Positions 30,801-45,800 are shown, numbered from the stretch's first letter. The stretch is 64,000 bases of DNA from Apoderus coryli (GCA_911728435.2 OU452210.1:7812001-7876000); one strand, 5' to 3'. A program made the numbers and translations. Notes: generated by a model not told the origin, from the sequence alone.

Positions 30801-33800
30801 ATTAAGGAAAATAATCTTAAGTACATTTTGGTTCATAACAATGCATATATAGGCGGAGTCAGATAAAAATGGTGAAAAATTTTGCTCAGGAATATTCAAT
30901 AACACAAAACTTGGATACAATTTTATAGAATTTTCTAAATCTGGATACTCCACTATAAGAGGACCGTAAATAAGGACATGCAATTACGTTGATCATAAAA
31001 GATCCACGTATAGTTGTATAATATGTATTATTGTCGTTCGATTCATCGATTTCAAATCTTTGTTTCACCGATTGTAATAATATTAGCAATCAATATAGAA
31101 AATATCTAGTATATTTCCCATACACAGAACTTACTTACTATAACTTGGAAAAGTTAATATCGAATAATTCAAAATTTATTATGGAGCGCAATTGGGTTTA
31201 TTGTAACCAGCAAAGTGTTAGCTTTGTTAGCTCTAACTCTATCGCTGCGACAAGATTTATAGAATACCCAGATGGAAGTTCTTAACGCCTCCGAGGTCTT
31301 TCTTTTTAAATTCATAGTTCTAGGACAAACTATTTGTTTATAGGTGATAAGGGAAATAATTGCTGCTCACTACCCTGGATTTTAGATTTCTATTCCTTTA
31401 ACAGACCTATAGGTTACTGTTAATAAACTCAATCTGCTGTTTCTCAGAACAGATGATGATATAAGGCTATAGTCATTCGAAAGAGAAGGTCATGATGTAA
31501 AGAAGAAAAAGTATTGATAGAATTTCCCATAACTTAAGGCTTGTATATATGATTGCTGCAATTTGGCAGCTTTTTGTGTGCGTGGAAATATCTTATACGA
31601 AATCTTGGCTATAAACACATTGAACATCGGGAGTTGATGTGATGGATTTCGACAATATGCTGGAAATACTAAAGAGGTGAATGTTTTCCTGATATATTTG
31701 GCAGAAACGCCAAGAAATTTTGAGCGACCGGTAAAATTGATGAAATTGTTTTGCAATTGTTGCATTCAATTGCAGCTTTTATACGTCCTTCAAGTATATC
31801 AGCAGTAAAATAAAAATTATACAATTTTTTACTGTCGCCATTCATCTGTCGCGTAGTTTATTTAGTAAAAAAAGAAAAATTTAACATTCAGAAAATTTGT
31901 CTAGTTTATGGTTTCCTAAACAACAACCCTGGATTTGTAAGTGTGAATAAATATCCGCCCTTTATTCGATTGTTTTAGTAAAAATTTTAATCCTTTTCCC
32001 ACGCATCTCACACTACAAAAATATTATTTTTATTTCGCAAAAGAAATAACGTAATTACTAAGCATGGTTTCAAATATCACGTTTTTCTAGCAGATGCTGT
32101 CCATATGGGACACAGAATTTTTTTAAGATCCATATGCGTGCATGTTTTTCCCTATATACGTAATTATAGCAAAAGATGCTGTTAAAAGTATTCCAATGTT
32201 ATAAAAAGCGTATTATCTACCGAAATAATGGTTGAGGTCGGCTATCTCGTTTTTAAATTTACTGTGAACATCATTAAATTTGAATGGATATACCAGGTTC
32301 AAAAAATATATAAAAATGTATTTTTTAATGATTTTGTAACATACATATTTACCCCAAACTTAGTAGTGAGGCTGTGACTATTAGGTATATATTATTTGTA
32401 AGGTAATTTCATTTAATTGTTGAACAAGCAGAAATTTCACAAAATATTTATTCACATAATATGCACATACATGTTTCGAGAGTACTACGCTCATATTCAG
32501 TTACATACGTATTTCTTTTTTTTGTATAATTCATAAATAAATGATTAGCCGTTTTTTCAACGAATAAAATATTTAGATGCTTATGAGAATTACGCGTGGC
32601 ATTATTTTATAACTAAATCCCTGATGAGGGGGCAAAATGATCGAGCTCAATCAGTCTGCATTATTGTGTGAGCTAACCCTGAGCGTCGACTATTGATTGC
32701 TGTCAAGCAGATATTAAACAAGTACCGTCTTCGAACTTAAGCTTCCTTCATACTTTCGAACAGAAATGCCTAACCATAAGAAAATCACAGATGAAATGGA
32801 CCTCAATAAATAAACCATCTATAGAATGTAGATGAAGCTGCTGCATTACGTCATAGCGCAATTATTTAATTGAATAGAGTGGCAGGTGTTGCAGCAACAT
32901 CTTCGAGCCACTGACTGCATCAAAAGATACTGCCGTAAATCTATACATCCTAAAATCACCTCCTTATGGAAAAGACGACGCCGACATTGTGATCTTTCTG
33001 CTAGGATTTAGAAGGCAATGAGAATGCTTCAAATAAGCCAAACGCTTGCTAATAATACTGCTACGGGACCAAGGGGTCTTATTGAACAAAATGTTTTCAG
33101 CTACTTAACCCTACAGTGAACGGGTCGGGTCTATGAGACCCATACAAAAATGAATTGTGTGATAACTTTTTATTTATAGTCAATACGATCCTGTGTGTTT
33201 TATTACCTTTATAGTAGCGCATGGTGTACGTGCAGCAGTCGCGGTAGGTGTTTAAAGCAAGTAACAACAATTTTATTTTTAAATTCGGTATCTCAGACCC
33301 AACGCGTTCCTTCATGTAAGTATAACCTGAGATAATAACTTTTTGTAACTCCACTAAATGTGGACTACATACCGTTGATCAACTTTCAGCAAGATATAAT
33401 GTAGCTAGAAACACGCGAAGATGGCCTATGGTAATTCTATATGGACTTATGAATGTCACTGGAATAAATGCTTTCGTGATATATAAAAGCAATGCAAATG
33501 GTGCGAATAGCAAAGTTGAGCGTAGAATATTTCTAAAACAACTTGGTAAGGAACTTATAATGGACTATGTGAAAGCAAGAGTACACTCTCAATATTTGCC
33601 ACGCGAAATTCGACAGCTTGCAGCTAGAATTAGTGGCACTGAAGTTACAGAGCCTGAAGCTGAAATAGTGGCAAATAAACGTGGCAGATGTGCATTCTGC
33701 AGAGATCGGAAATCAAGATATATTTGTCGTTTTTGTAAAAAATATATATGCTTACAACATACTGTACCTGTTTGCCAAATATGCGCAGTGAAATTTTCAA

Positions 33801-36800
33801 ACTAACTTGTATACAGGGTGTAAAATGGAACTAAGTCAAAAATGTAGCCATTTTTCTTATAGCTTTTTATACTAAAGGGCAAAAATTAAAGAATTCTACT
33901 TTTCAGTTTGTTTGTTCAATAATTACCTTAATATAGATGTTAAATGACTATTTGCGAAATAAAGGTTTTTTTTCTATGAAAAATTGGTAATTTATTTCTG
34001 GGTCTCACAGACCCAGCCCGTTCCTTCACGTAACAATTAATCACCCGTTTACTGTAGGGTTAAGGAACCTTTGCGTAATAACGAACGGTTTTGGAGCATT
34101 TGGAGCAAGACTGTATTCAGACAACCATATGTTCAACTGAATTTCCCATAAGAAGTTGAGGATGATCAAGCAAAAGATACTGTGGGCTAATTATTCGCAT
34201 CTATACTATAGGAGGAATCTGTCCATGTCTAAATTACTCCGGAACCCATTCATAATAGTTGTTACATTTGTAATACATATTATTCCTTTTATATAATTGA
34301 GTTAAAAGTATATACGAAACCCAACAAACGCATGGAAATTATTTATAAACAGTTTGGCGGGCGGGTGACCCTTACGTATCTGATGTGTATTCTATTCTAT
34401 CAGCAAGCTGTTCTTGGCTCTACGTATATAGATGAATCTCGGCTTAAAAATCTTTTATAATAATTTTGTACCTAATAACAAAGTCTGTAACATTAAATAG
34501 GCCGGCTGTATTAAAATCTGAGGGTCTATGCATGCACATCTTGCTGCCAAGCACGTGTTAGTCTTGAACCACCTGGCGTTTTTTTACCACTTGTTGGTAT
34601 TTCCTTTCAATTTCTTTACCTGCTTTGGATCTACGAACTGTAGAATGAATATGCCCCTATTCAACACCCTCTACTTTGTAGATTTCAAAAGCTGCATTTG
34701 GTATGTTACATCTTACATATTTACAACATTGTTGTATGATTTTTTTTTTATTTTTACATAATCAATATAAATATTCTGCTTCAAATAACCATTTTATTTT
34801 TCTGTCGAGTAATAATGAATAGTAAAAAACATACCACGATTACACCCAATGTAACTAAGTTTACATGAGGGGAGAATAAAAAAGAATTAAAATTCTCAAT
34901 AGAAAATTTCAATGACCGTATCATATGTGAACAAGTGTATTTTAATGATTAAGGGTAGTTTGATAAGGGCCAAAAAGTGATAGATACGTTTAACTCTAGA
35001 TATTATACTGCTATTATAGTTCTGTTTTTTAATATATTTACACTTGAATATTATTTGTCTTTTGAAGACAATATCATATTTCGATCTCAACCTATTCTGA
35101 GTATGAATTATAATTTTCTACCAACAAATTATTATTTTTACGTTTTTACTCTTTCTTTTTATTCATTTACTGTTTTTTTTTATTTTTTGGTCTCTTGGTG
35201 ATAAATTCATCAAATTGTCAAAATTTTCGTATTTCTTTAAAACAAAAAGTAAATGCATCTAAGCTTATTTAAACTTTAGTGCACTCTGAAATATTTTGGA
35301 TTCTTTTAAATTTCTCGATTTGATAGATTTATCTGTAATTAGAACAAGTCGGACTTGCAAATTCATCTGGCTTAAACCTAACAGAACAGGTAATAACATT
35401 TCTTAAATTTGGAGTTTTTATTTAAACCATATAATTTTTCATTCACTACTTTGAGACTCATTACAAATTAAATATATTATGTATATTTTATCCCATGAAA
35501 TTGCTTCATTATGCTCCTAATGGCTTATTCTAGAAATGGTTCCTAGACTAGAGTTTTTGCATAAAATCTATATTTATTATTCGGTATGCCAGATCATGAC
35601 AATTTAGAGAAAGTTTGATAGGACAATGTTTCTAAACTTAATTTATATCTTTTGAAGATTACAATGTTTGAAAAAGAGAAATAAAGCTTTTTTTCCTAAA
35701 ATGTACTATTTGGGAGCTGTCAATAATTATGTAACCCTGCGGTATCTAAAATTCCCAGAAGAAATTCACTGGTGTTTTAAAATTTTACGAAGTTTCGGCA
35801 GCGAATATTAACTATTTAAAGTCTAGTTAATTTTACTTTTGGGTGAGATATTTTTGTTATTGAGTAAACAGATCAATAAAATTGAATTGATTGGTAAATT
35901 ACACATTTATACCGCAAGATGTAAGATACAGTGATCAAAGATCATGTCTGATTGTTAATGTAGAAACCACAATTATTTATTTTTAGTACATATTATAGAC
36001 TGTGTAATAAATTTATAAAAAGCAGCGATTACCAGCCCGTATTGTAATTTAAAAAAATCAATAAATATGTCTTTGTAGAATAACAAGTTCTTTATATTTT
36101 TAACACGTTTAAGTAGTTTTCCTTGTGAATATTTATTCAGAAACAATAATTAATGTTTTACTTCATACAAAAATCGAACTATTATAAAGAAAATTTCGAT
36201 GTGAGATTAATCCGTGTATATTTTTAAAAATCTGTCGGCGAAATCACTACTCGTTTGGCTAATAGCTTCTAGCTAGAGATTCACGATGAGTAGAACCTTT
36301 AGCGTTAAATCTGTTAGCATCCTTAGAGAGAATCGGTTTCAATTCTCTCCTGAGGATGTTAACTGTGGTAAAACGTACTTTTCATGAAAAGAAACCGTAT
36401 AGTACATTACTGATATATACCACTTGGTTGAATATTATTAATTGAAGATTTTCACTATGCGCTACTGCATTCATAAATTATTATATTCAACTCATCAAAG
36501 CTTTGTGTGTCAGTTTCAGGATTCTAATTTATGGAAAACCATTTTATTTTATAAGACAGTTGAAACAAACTCTCAAAGGTGGGATAACAAAATTGATAAG
36601 ACACCGAATTCAAATGCAAATTATACTATACATAAAACATAATAAATATATACGTTTGCATTTAGACTATAGAATCTAGTTTATGTGCAAACATTTAAAT
36701 TCATATTTCAATTTCAAGGAAAGTTCTAGTTCTAATACTTAATTATTGACATTAGTTCGAAATTGAATTTGGATAGAGGTATTAGCCAACGCAGTTATTT

Positions 36801-39800
36801 TCGTTCGTTATTTAAAGGTTTCTTATTTGCCGTTAATTGAATTCTTCATGTTCATAAATGTTCTTATACAAAAAGATCATGTAATAATTTTTGTGTTCTC
36901 AAATGTCCAATGTTATTAACTTATCCCTTATAATATTAGGGTATTTAATAATACAAAACTTAATTCTTATAATGACCATACCGTTAACAACCATGTTAAT
37001 AGCTTAGTTAAGTATAGACTTTTAAATGATACAGTTCGCACGATATTTCAAAACCCATTCAACCACATATGATCCATTTAAATTATAATTCCCGTGACAA
37101 TTCAATATGGACATATGGGGCACGTGCCTTTTTCCCATCAAGGGGTGAGAATCTGCAATGTTATCATTACCCATGTGAAAATTCTATTGGATATATCTCT
37201 ACAAAAAAAAACTTTTCTCTGACATTTTTTTTATTGATTCTACTTTGATCTACCATAAAAAAATACATTTCTAGAGCAACTTCCTATTTTCTGTTTTGTT
37301 TGATACTAACCTAGAAAGACAGTGGCAAGAAGAAACACCAAAATGGACTCTCGAAGTACCAAGAGTCAGAGGCTGAAAAACCAATATGAATTCAATTTAT
37401 TGTTTATTTATAAGAATAGTTTGCTCCATAAATAAATAGTTTTAATGTACGTTAAGTTTTATCCAACTTTTTTTAACACAAAAGCCATTGATATATTTAG
37501 ATTTTTTCATTCACGCAGTGGCTTTTATTACTAATTCGAACGGATTATTTTGATGACTATATTGTTTAGAATTTGAAATAGTGGCGGAATACCCAAATAA
37601 TGAGCCTTAATAGATTCGCACCACAACAAACAGAGAAGACTGTACCTATTCTTCTGGCTAAATGATATATCGTCAAAAAGGAGGCTAATTTTTGAAATAA
37701 TAAACGTGATTAGTGTTTATTTATCAATATTGAATACATAAATAATATATTCTTAGATATTTTAATATACTTATGATAACAATAATAATTATCTTTAAAG
37801 AAAATTCCATATGTATGTCCTGGGTTACATTATTTGTTTATAACGTATTGTTGCAAACCCCCTATGTTTTGTGAAAAGGGAAAATACATAACTATAAAAT
37901 TATCACTTTTGCACATGGTTTTTTCTTGAGACTAGTTGATTTATGAAGCATGCTTAAGTATAATCAGTTGCAAGGACAACTTCTCCGAGGTTATAGTGCT
38001 TTTGGTAATACCAACAACAGTAGTCTACATAACGCTGTGAATATGTGTGGTAAACTTGTATTTTTGCTCGTGATTTTGTTGAAATTTGTTCAAGCGTTTC
38101 AAAATTGTGAACCGGACAATCAGTTCAAATTTTACTGCATGCCGATAGAGTACTGTACACTTTACTCAAGCTCGTGTTTCTCAGATCATTGTGGATATTA
38201 CGAAAATGATGTGACATTTTTAGTTAAAATAGGATCAACGCAAATAGTGCCAAGATGTGCGTTTATAAGTTCTACAGTGTTGCGGCATATCTACGGGTTT
38301 AACAATATTATTCGGTCTTTGTCGGCTCGTGCTTTTGAACATTTAACACGACTGGAAACTATAATATTATCTTACAATTCCATCACAGAAATCAGAAAGG
38401 GTGTTTTTAACAACGTATCTGCAGTATCGTTAGATCTTAGCTGGAATAAATTAGTGTACATAGAAAAAGGTGCATTTGATGGACTTTATCAATTAAAATA
38501 CTTAAATTTGACAAAAAATGAGCTAAGTACTGTTCCAATGAATTACTTAGGTGCCTCAGTGGAAAATCTAATTTTATCACACAATTTATTAACCAGGGCT
38601 TTAATTAATTCAAGAAGATATAGAAATTTGACATCGGTGGATTTAAGTTATAATTCAATAAAGAATATTGCTATCTCTTTTGATTATCCAATCATACTAT
38701 TGGATGTTACACTGAACCAACTCATAAATTTCGATTTTATCGAATTACAAAGTATTGATTTAATCAAAATGGCTTTAAATGAGTTCAAAACAGTGCCTGA
38801 TCATCTATTATACCTAAATGCAAAACAGGTAGAATTATATCCAAATCCTTGGAAGTGTGAAGAACTGACACAGTTATGGAATCAATTTTTAAGAAGTAAT
38901 ATTAAAATAAAAGAAAGTGAAGTTGAAGAATCTAAAGGAAAACCAATTTGTGTAGCCAACAATAACACAGATCAATATCCAGACAAATTAAATCAATTCT
39001 TAACTCAATTAAAAAGTCACAGAATCTGTTACTTCGATACAGATTGTCCAAGAACCATGACTTGTAGAAGCCATAAGTGTTGGGATCCATGTAAAGAAAA
39101 CCTTTGTGGAGAGACTAGCGTTTGTACAGCAGAATATCATACACTAACATGTTCGTGTCCACCTGGTCTTAAAAGAAATCCCATTGAAATTTATTCAACA
39201 TGTGAAAATATAGAATGTTTTACCGATCGTGACTGCAATCCTTTAGAAGTTTGTGTAAGCCAGAAATGTATTAAAGTTGATGGATTCGGATTTCGTCCTG
39301 CCAATGTACCTTTCTCAACTCCTCACGCTGAAGCTTTTAAACCGTGGTGGTATGACGAAATTCCTAAACTTGTAGCAAATTCAACTACTACTACTATTGT
39401 AGAAAATTAATTAAAACAATTTAAAAACCTACTTTTAAAGAACAATGTGTTTTTGCATAGTTTAAAACTCATGATTTACAAATTTTTAAAAACTAGTTAT
39501 GGAGGTGTGGTTTCAACTAATTTGTTTAAATCAATTTATTTTTAGTTTTAGTTGAGATTCATAACAATTTAAGAACACAATTTCCTCTATTTTTATTGTT
39601 AATATACCTGTTTTTATATATACAGTGTGTACATAAAGTAAGGAAATTTTTAAGCAAGTTTATTTAATTTTTTTATTACGAAACCTTAAATGGTCCAAGG
39701 CACCTCCAATTTTTAAAGGACTATGTTGTACCCAATCTGACAATCCTATTTCCGAATGCAAATAATCCTGCTCTACCAAATTAAAACTTATGGTATCAGC

Positions 39801-42800
39801 AGGATGGTGCATCTTGACAAAGTAAACTAAATAAAATGTAAACATTAATTTATTCCAAAATTTCCTGATGTTACAGGCTAATTTTTGGTTCTGCCGTGTG
39901 TTGAAAATTACGCTCTTTCATATGGCACTTCAATATGGGTTGTCTATTGAAAAAAATATTGAAGACGTCATATCCGGAACAATTGACGTGTCCGAGGATT
40001 TTTCCGGAAAACTTTTCTTTTATGAAAAAACGAATTTATTCCTTACATTATGTACACACTGTATATGAACGTTCTTAGAATTGTGTTTTTAATGAAAGTT
40101 GTAAAAATCATTGCACATAACATTTTCTGCCATTTTCAAACAAAAAAGCGATATTATGAGTTTTAAACCATACTTTGTTGGAAAAGTAACTTTATATCTT
40201 AAAACTTTTCCATATGCAAAAAGAAAACAACTATCAATAAATATTTTACAGCTTGTAAGAATAATTGTAACTAATAAGTTTTTATAAATAAACATTAAAT
40301 GCTTACAATTTAAATACAATGAGTATTATTCAAATAATTAATGGGATATAGGGTGTATAATAGACAACTGAGGTGTAAAATAATGTAATTTCAATTTCTC
40401 TAACTTAAATTTTTATTGGAACGTTTCGTGTACGATCTAGATATCTTTTTAATTCTGCGGAGTATGGTATAAGGGTAGAAAAGAAAAATGCAATATTATT
40501 TTACTTTTTCAATATATCCACCTGCAACCCTAATACCCTTCTCAGATCTATCGATTAATTTGTTTACACCTCCAAAAAAAATGTTGATCTCTAGATTTAG
40601 GATTGCCCGTTTTCTCCTACTTTGACATTGAACATGGAGGTCTCATTCAAAACAATATTTTTGGTGAAGGAATGTTAGATACTCTATTTTAAATTATAAG
40701 ACAATTTCCACGCAAAATATGATAAAACATCATTGAAAGTTTCAAAAGTCTAGCCCTTTAAAAAATTGACACCCTCCAAATGAACAAGTGCGATAATAAT
40801 TGATTTAAATATGAATAAGGGGAGTTCACACCAGCCGCAGTAAATAATCACGCCGTTGTAGTGGTATATATAGTATTGTTTATTTTTATGCTCAAACCAC
40901 TGTGGTGTGGTTGTAGGGCAAAAAGGGTCATTTCCCACTTCGTTTTCCTAGGCTGTTAATTGTATTCGTAGGTCATAGATACATGCATACTTGTCTCTAT
41001 GATTCTTTTTTATTTATTACAAAAAAAAAGTTCTTTTTGAACAGTTGGGTTAGATATAAAATAAATATTTATTGCTTGTTATAATAGTATAACATCACAC
41101 CACCCTACTGTTTTTATCTCCATATGTGGTTAAGCAGCTTTTCTACTTTGACAGTCACCGATGTATTATATTTAAATACAGCTTCTTAAGATTTTGAGTT
41201 ATTAGATTTAGATTATGTTGTTCTTCTCGAATTTGTTTTTATATTATGATACAAAGTCAACTTGTAAAGTAAAATTCAATGAATTTGTTGCTATACATCT
41301 GATTATTGTTGCAATCTTCAAAGAGAGTCTGCAGTTTTAAGATGAAATTGAAGGCTAAAAAATGTAAATGTGAAATAAATTTTGATATTATTAAAGAAAT
41401 ATGTTGAAAAACAATGTAAAAACCTGAATGCTAGTAAGTATATACTTTATATTATTGTCCTTTATAAATTTGCTAAATTAAGAATGCAGAGATAATTAAT
41501 ATAAAATTATATATGAAGTTTTAAGTTGAAACTATGTAATAGAGCAAAGTTGGTAAGTATGTGAAACGCAATAATAAGTATACTTAACAATAATATACAG
41601 GTCCTAAAAGGAACATCTTAAAATATTTCAAGCTAAATAAAGTCTTATGAAGGTATACAACGATTAGTAGGTACTATTTGGAATTAACTGTTTGAATATC
41701 GGTCGAATTACACTGACAATTGTATTATTTATGAAAAAAAGCATCAAAGTTCCAGACCCAATATAGGTTTTTGTAGTTTAGAGCCTCTTTTAGATAGGTA
41801 TATCAAATTTATAACTAATTTAAATTTTTGTTCATTTTGTTATATTAATATGGAAGTTTTTTTTAATTTCGTTTCTGCACCTCCCGAGTTTTTTTCTTTC
41901 AGTAATTACCAAAAAGTGCATTTAAGGTAAATTTTATGTATGCGAAATGGTGCCTAAGATTCTGACGATTGAATTGATTGACTTCCTATGAAGGGTACGA
42001 ACATGTCACGCGTCTCAGTTAGTCTTAGGGCTTGAATTCGCCGAGAACTAAAAACGCTTTAATGAGGAAATTAAGATTCAAAGCGATATTGTTTTATTTA
42101 TGCTTGGGATTACTTGGGTACAGAAGGAATGAACATTGCTACCTTGAGGTTGTTGAACTTCTTGAAATTATATATAAAACAATTCGATTGATCGAAGAAC
42201 AAGTCACGGGGTTTTGATCAGGTACAGCTTATTCAGAATTATAACTTATACAGCGTTGAACCATCCGCAGTATTGTTTTGACCGTGCACCACGTGACTTG
42301 TATCTATTGTTAAGGTCAAATCTGCATCAAAAGGAACAAGATTTCAGTAGAAGCCAGTGAAATTAGAATCGGCATGCTCCATGAAACAGTCATGGTCACA
42401 CACACGTTACATATTTTACATTATAAGTATTTAATAATTGTTTCTAAATCCAGGGAAAACATTCGTACTTTAAATTTCTAAAATACCCTACATTCTAAAT
42501 GAAAAAGAGAAATTTTTAAATTTAAGTAAGATTAAACGAGTACTGTGTTCCCGAAGATGATTAAAAAAGAGGTCATACACCTCGTTTATCTCTCAAACTA
42601 GAAGACGTACTGTATATTTCATTTTATTTTACATTAAAAATTCTTTGAGGTGTCAAGCTCTAAATCTATATACCTAAGGATTTATTGAGCATACTGTTAT
42701 TTTTTAAAGGAATTTCAAAATCGAAAACCATGGCGAAAGATATGTTGTCTACCTAAAATCTAAAATTTTATTGGCATACCATCTGTTATTGTTATTGGCC

Positions 42801-45800
42801 AATACCTTTTAAGTTTTCAGCTACACTGAACTTATTTTTGTTTGAATCATTGTTCAGGTAGAAAAAATCCCTCCGGTCGTCTTTTGTGTAATTAAATCAA
42901 ATTTATAGAGCTTACCCACGTATACGGTAGGTACGAAAAAAAAAAAAAAGAAAAAGAAAGATGAGAGTCCAGTTTCTCTTAAATTATAGGTATTTTTTTT
43001 TTGGGTGGTCACTACAAGACATAAAAATAAATAAAGAATATGTATTGTAATAATATTAACATCATTGTTTTAAGACAGTCGATAATATTTGCTAATTTAA
43101 TGAAGAATGTTGTATTTTTTGGCTATACATGCATACTACTTAAGAATAATAAGAAGAGTGGTACCGAACTACCATCTGTCTAGAAGATCAAGTATCACCT
43201 GCCTCTTTTCAGCTGTTAAAGATAACGCTATTGGTTGAACTCGAGTTGACTACCGTATACCAAATTTTGTTACAGAAATATCTCTTACACACGCACTATG
43301 CTGGATAATTAAATCAATATTTATTAATTTTCTTTGTTAGTATTTATTAAAGTTATTATTTCGTTATACGTTCATATATTAATATAACAATAATAAACTA
43401 TCCAACAACGATATCGTTTAAGGATGTATTAGTAAAATAAAAATAACTACTAAATTATTTCACATTTTTAATTAATGATTATTATATGAAAATCATTAAT
43501 TTGTCTATCTGCAAAAAGTCCCATGTCTTAATTTCCGACTTCAGTTAAACCTATGCGAATAGGTGCTTCTAAATGTGTAAATGATGAATGTTAAATCACT
43601 AAAATACTTACTCATGAAGGAACTACAGGCTCAACGCCATGTATGTTTTTTGTCTAATTCAATTAAATATTTTATCAAACGAAATAAATTATCCATCATC
43701 AAAGTGGAGTGTTTTTTTTTTGTGGAGTTGACTTTGAAAGTTTTTGTTTGTTTTCTTTTATTTAAATATTTTATGCAGATATATCTTTGATTTTATATCT
43801 AGTATTTAGAAGTACACTACATAATCGACTAGCTCTTCAAATTAAGTGACATATAAATATGCTAATTACTTTTATATATATCAAAATAGTAGGTATATTA
43901 TATTTCTCATTAATAATAATTAATTTCCTTTTTGCAAATAAAGTCGTTTATTATTATTATTATTCAAATTCAAATTTCTTTTATGCAATCTTAATTGCAC
44001 AATAATTAAATAATTGTAAAAGATACGTTACCATAATAATAGCCACACATAGAAATTAATGTTAAAAATCTACAAAAAGAAGGAAAATATCAAGATCGCA
44101 AAACAGCAATATTCATACAATCAAAATCCAAGTGATTGATGGAAGGAGATTTAAATATTGGTGATTTTTTTTTAATATGTAATTAATTGTATTTCTAACA
44201 ATTCTTCTATTTAGTTTTGATCAAGAAAAATGATCGTTCTTCCCCGATATAATTTGTTTAGGTTTTAAAATAAATCAACACATAAACCTATTATTTTACA
44301 TATTATTTCTTCTGTAACTCAATACGGTGTTTTTATGTTATATAGTATCTTTTTTTTGAGATTATTCTAATTTAGTAATTAAACTTAATACATTATCTTT
44401 TTTTCTTCTTCTAAAGTAATCCACTTCGGAGAGGAACGGTGATTAATAATTGTAAATAAAACGACATTAGACCAAAGTCTCATATCTTGTTGTGTGAATT
44501 TTGAGAAAAATCTTTTTTAAAAAATTCCTGTTATGATCAATTAAAAGAAATATATATAGAAGTTATCGCTTTCTATATTTTGTTTGAGAAATTTTTCACA
44601 AAATGTATACATGTACAAAAATACATGTTTAAATTTAGAAATACATTTTGAATACTTATGGAAAATATTTTGTAACTACGTCACTGATGATGAGACTTTG
44701 GTCTTGAAACATGTCTGACAGAATTTAGATGGTTTGAACATATTATACACAATTATTTTGTGGAGTTGACGTCGTTTTATTTACAATTAATAATACATTA
44801 TGTAGATCTGTATGTATAAGATCCACACTGTTAACTGTCACATATCGTTAGCTATTCATAATTAATTATTTTTAAGGTATAAATTATTGTGGTAATAAAA
44901 AGATACATAGTTTCTGACCAGAAATTAGTTTTCTTTGCATTCAGCATCAATCAATTTATTCGCTATAGAATACGTCTGAGGATTTAAGATACAAATCCAG
45001 AAACATATATAAATATGTGCACTCATGTTATATACTGAAGTGAAAGTATAGTCGCATAAAGATCAGCAATCGAATAATAAAATATAAATTAGGGAGTTAA
45101 CTTATGTGCGCGGTCTAAAACTAAACTTATTTTGCAGAGGATTTTGAATGCTTGTAATACGATTTTTGATTTATTAGAACAGCTGTAAATATTTTCTGAA
45201 AAAGGTTGTATTTTTTATATTAGAATACTTAAAACATTTCTTTTAATTCCGGATTAAACATTATTGCAAGAATAGCACGACACTGGGCGGTCTTGTTAAT
45301 TCAGAGCACATTGCGTTGTCTGCTTATTAAAATATTTATATTATACTACTATATACAACCAACATAATATATTAATTGGTATTAATGTTTCACTTACTGG
45401 TAATTAGTGGAGTACAATTTTAAATAATAATAATGATGAAACACAAAATAATATAAGACACATGTGAGTTAATCAGCAAAATCATGACTCAAATACGTTA
45501 TCATGATTTTATACTGACATTGTTAGTCACATATTCGAGTAACCTCAACGAATTGTCATAGAAAATTCACATGTCAAACGTGCGTCTTTTGCATTATCTC
45601 CTTCAGGGCTGTCTGCAATCTCATGCGAAGTGTAAATGTCTCTAAAAACTCCATTGAGAGCAAAATGCTTCACCACTTTAAAGCCAAATAATAATTTCAT
45701 AAATTTAACTTTGAACTACATTAATAAATAATGTGAATTTTCAATTCATTGATATATCTTTGGCAAAGACTAAATTTGTAAAGTACGAGATTATTTTTCG

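Noticed and set aside
31031..31765. Small genes in the big brain intron (84 codons plus, 91 codons minus)
   Set aside because: No signal peptide, domain or splice support; chance open frames.
41940..42400. Second mariner-like relic (APRDLYLLLRSNLHQKEQDF-like run at about 42280-42340)
   Set aside because: Only about 20 residues are suggestive and no terminal repeats were found; too weak to list.
43581..43790. 69-codon ORF and a TTTTGTGGAGTTGAC string near 43718
   Set aside because: The ORF lacks signature. The string matches element B but no other part of the element is nearby, so it may be chance.
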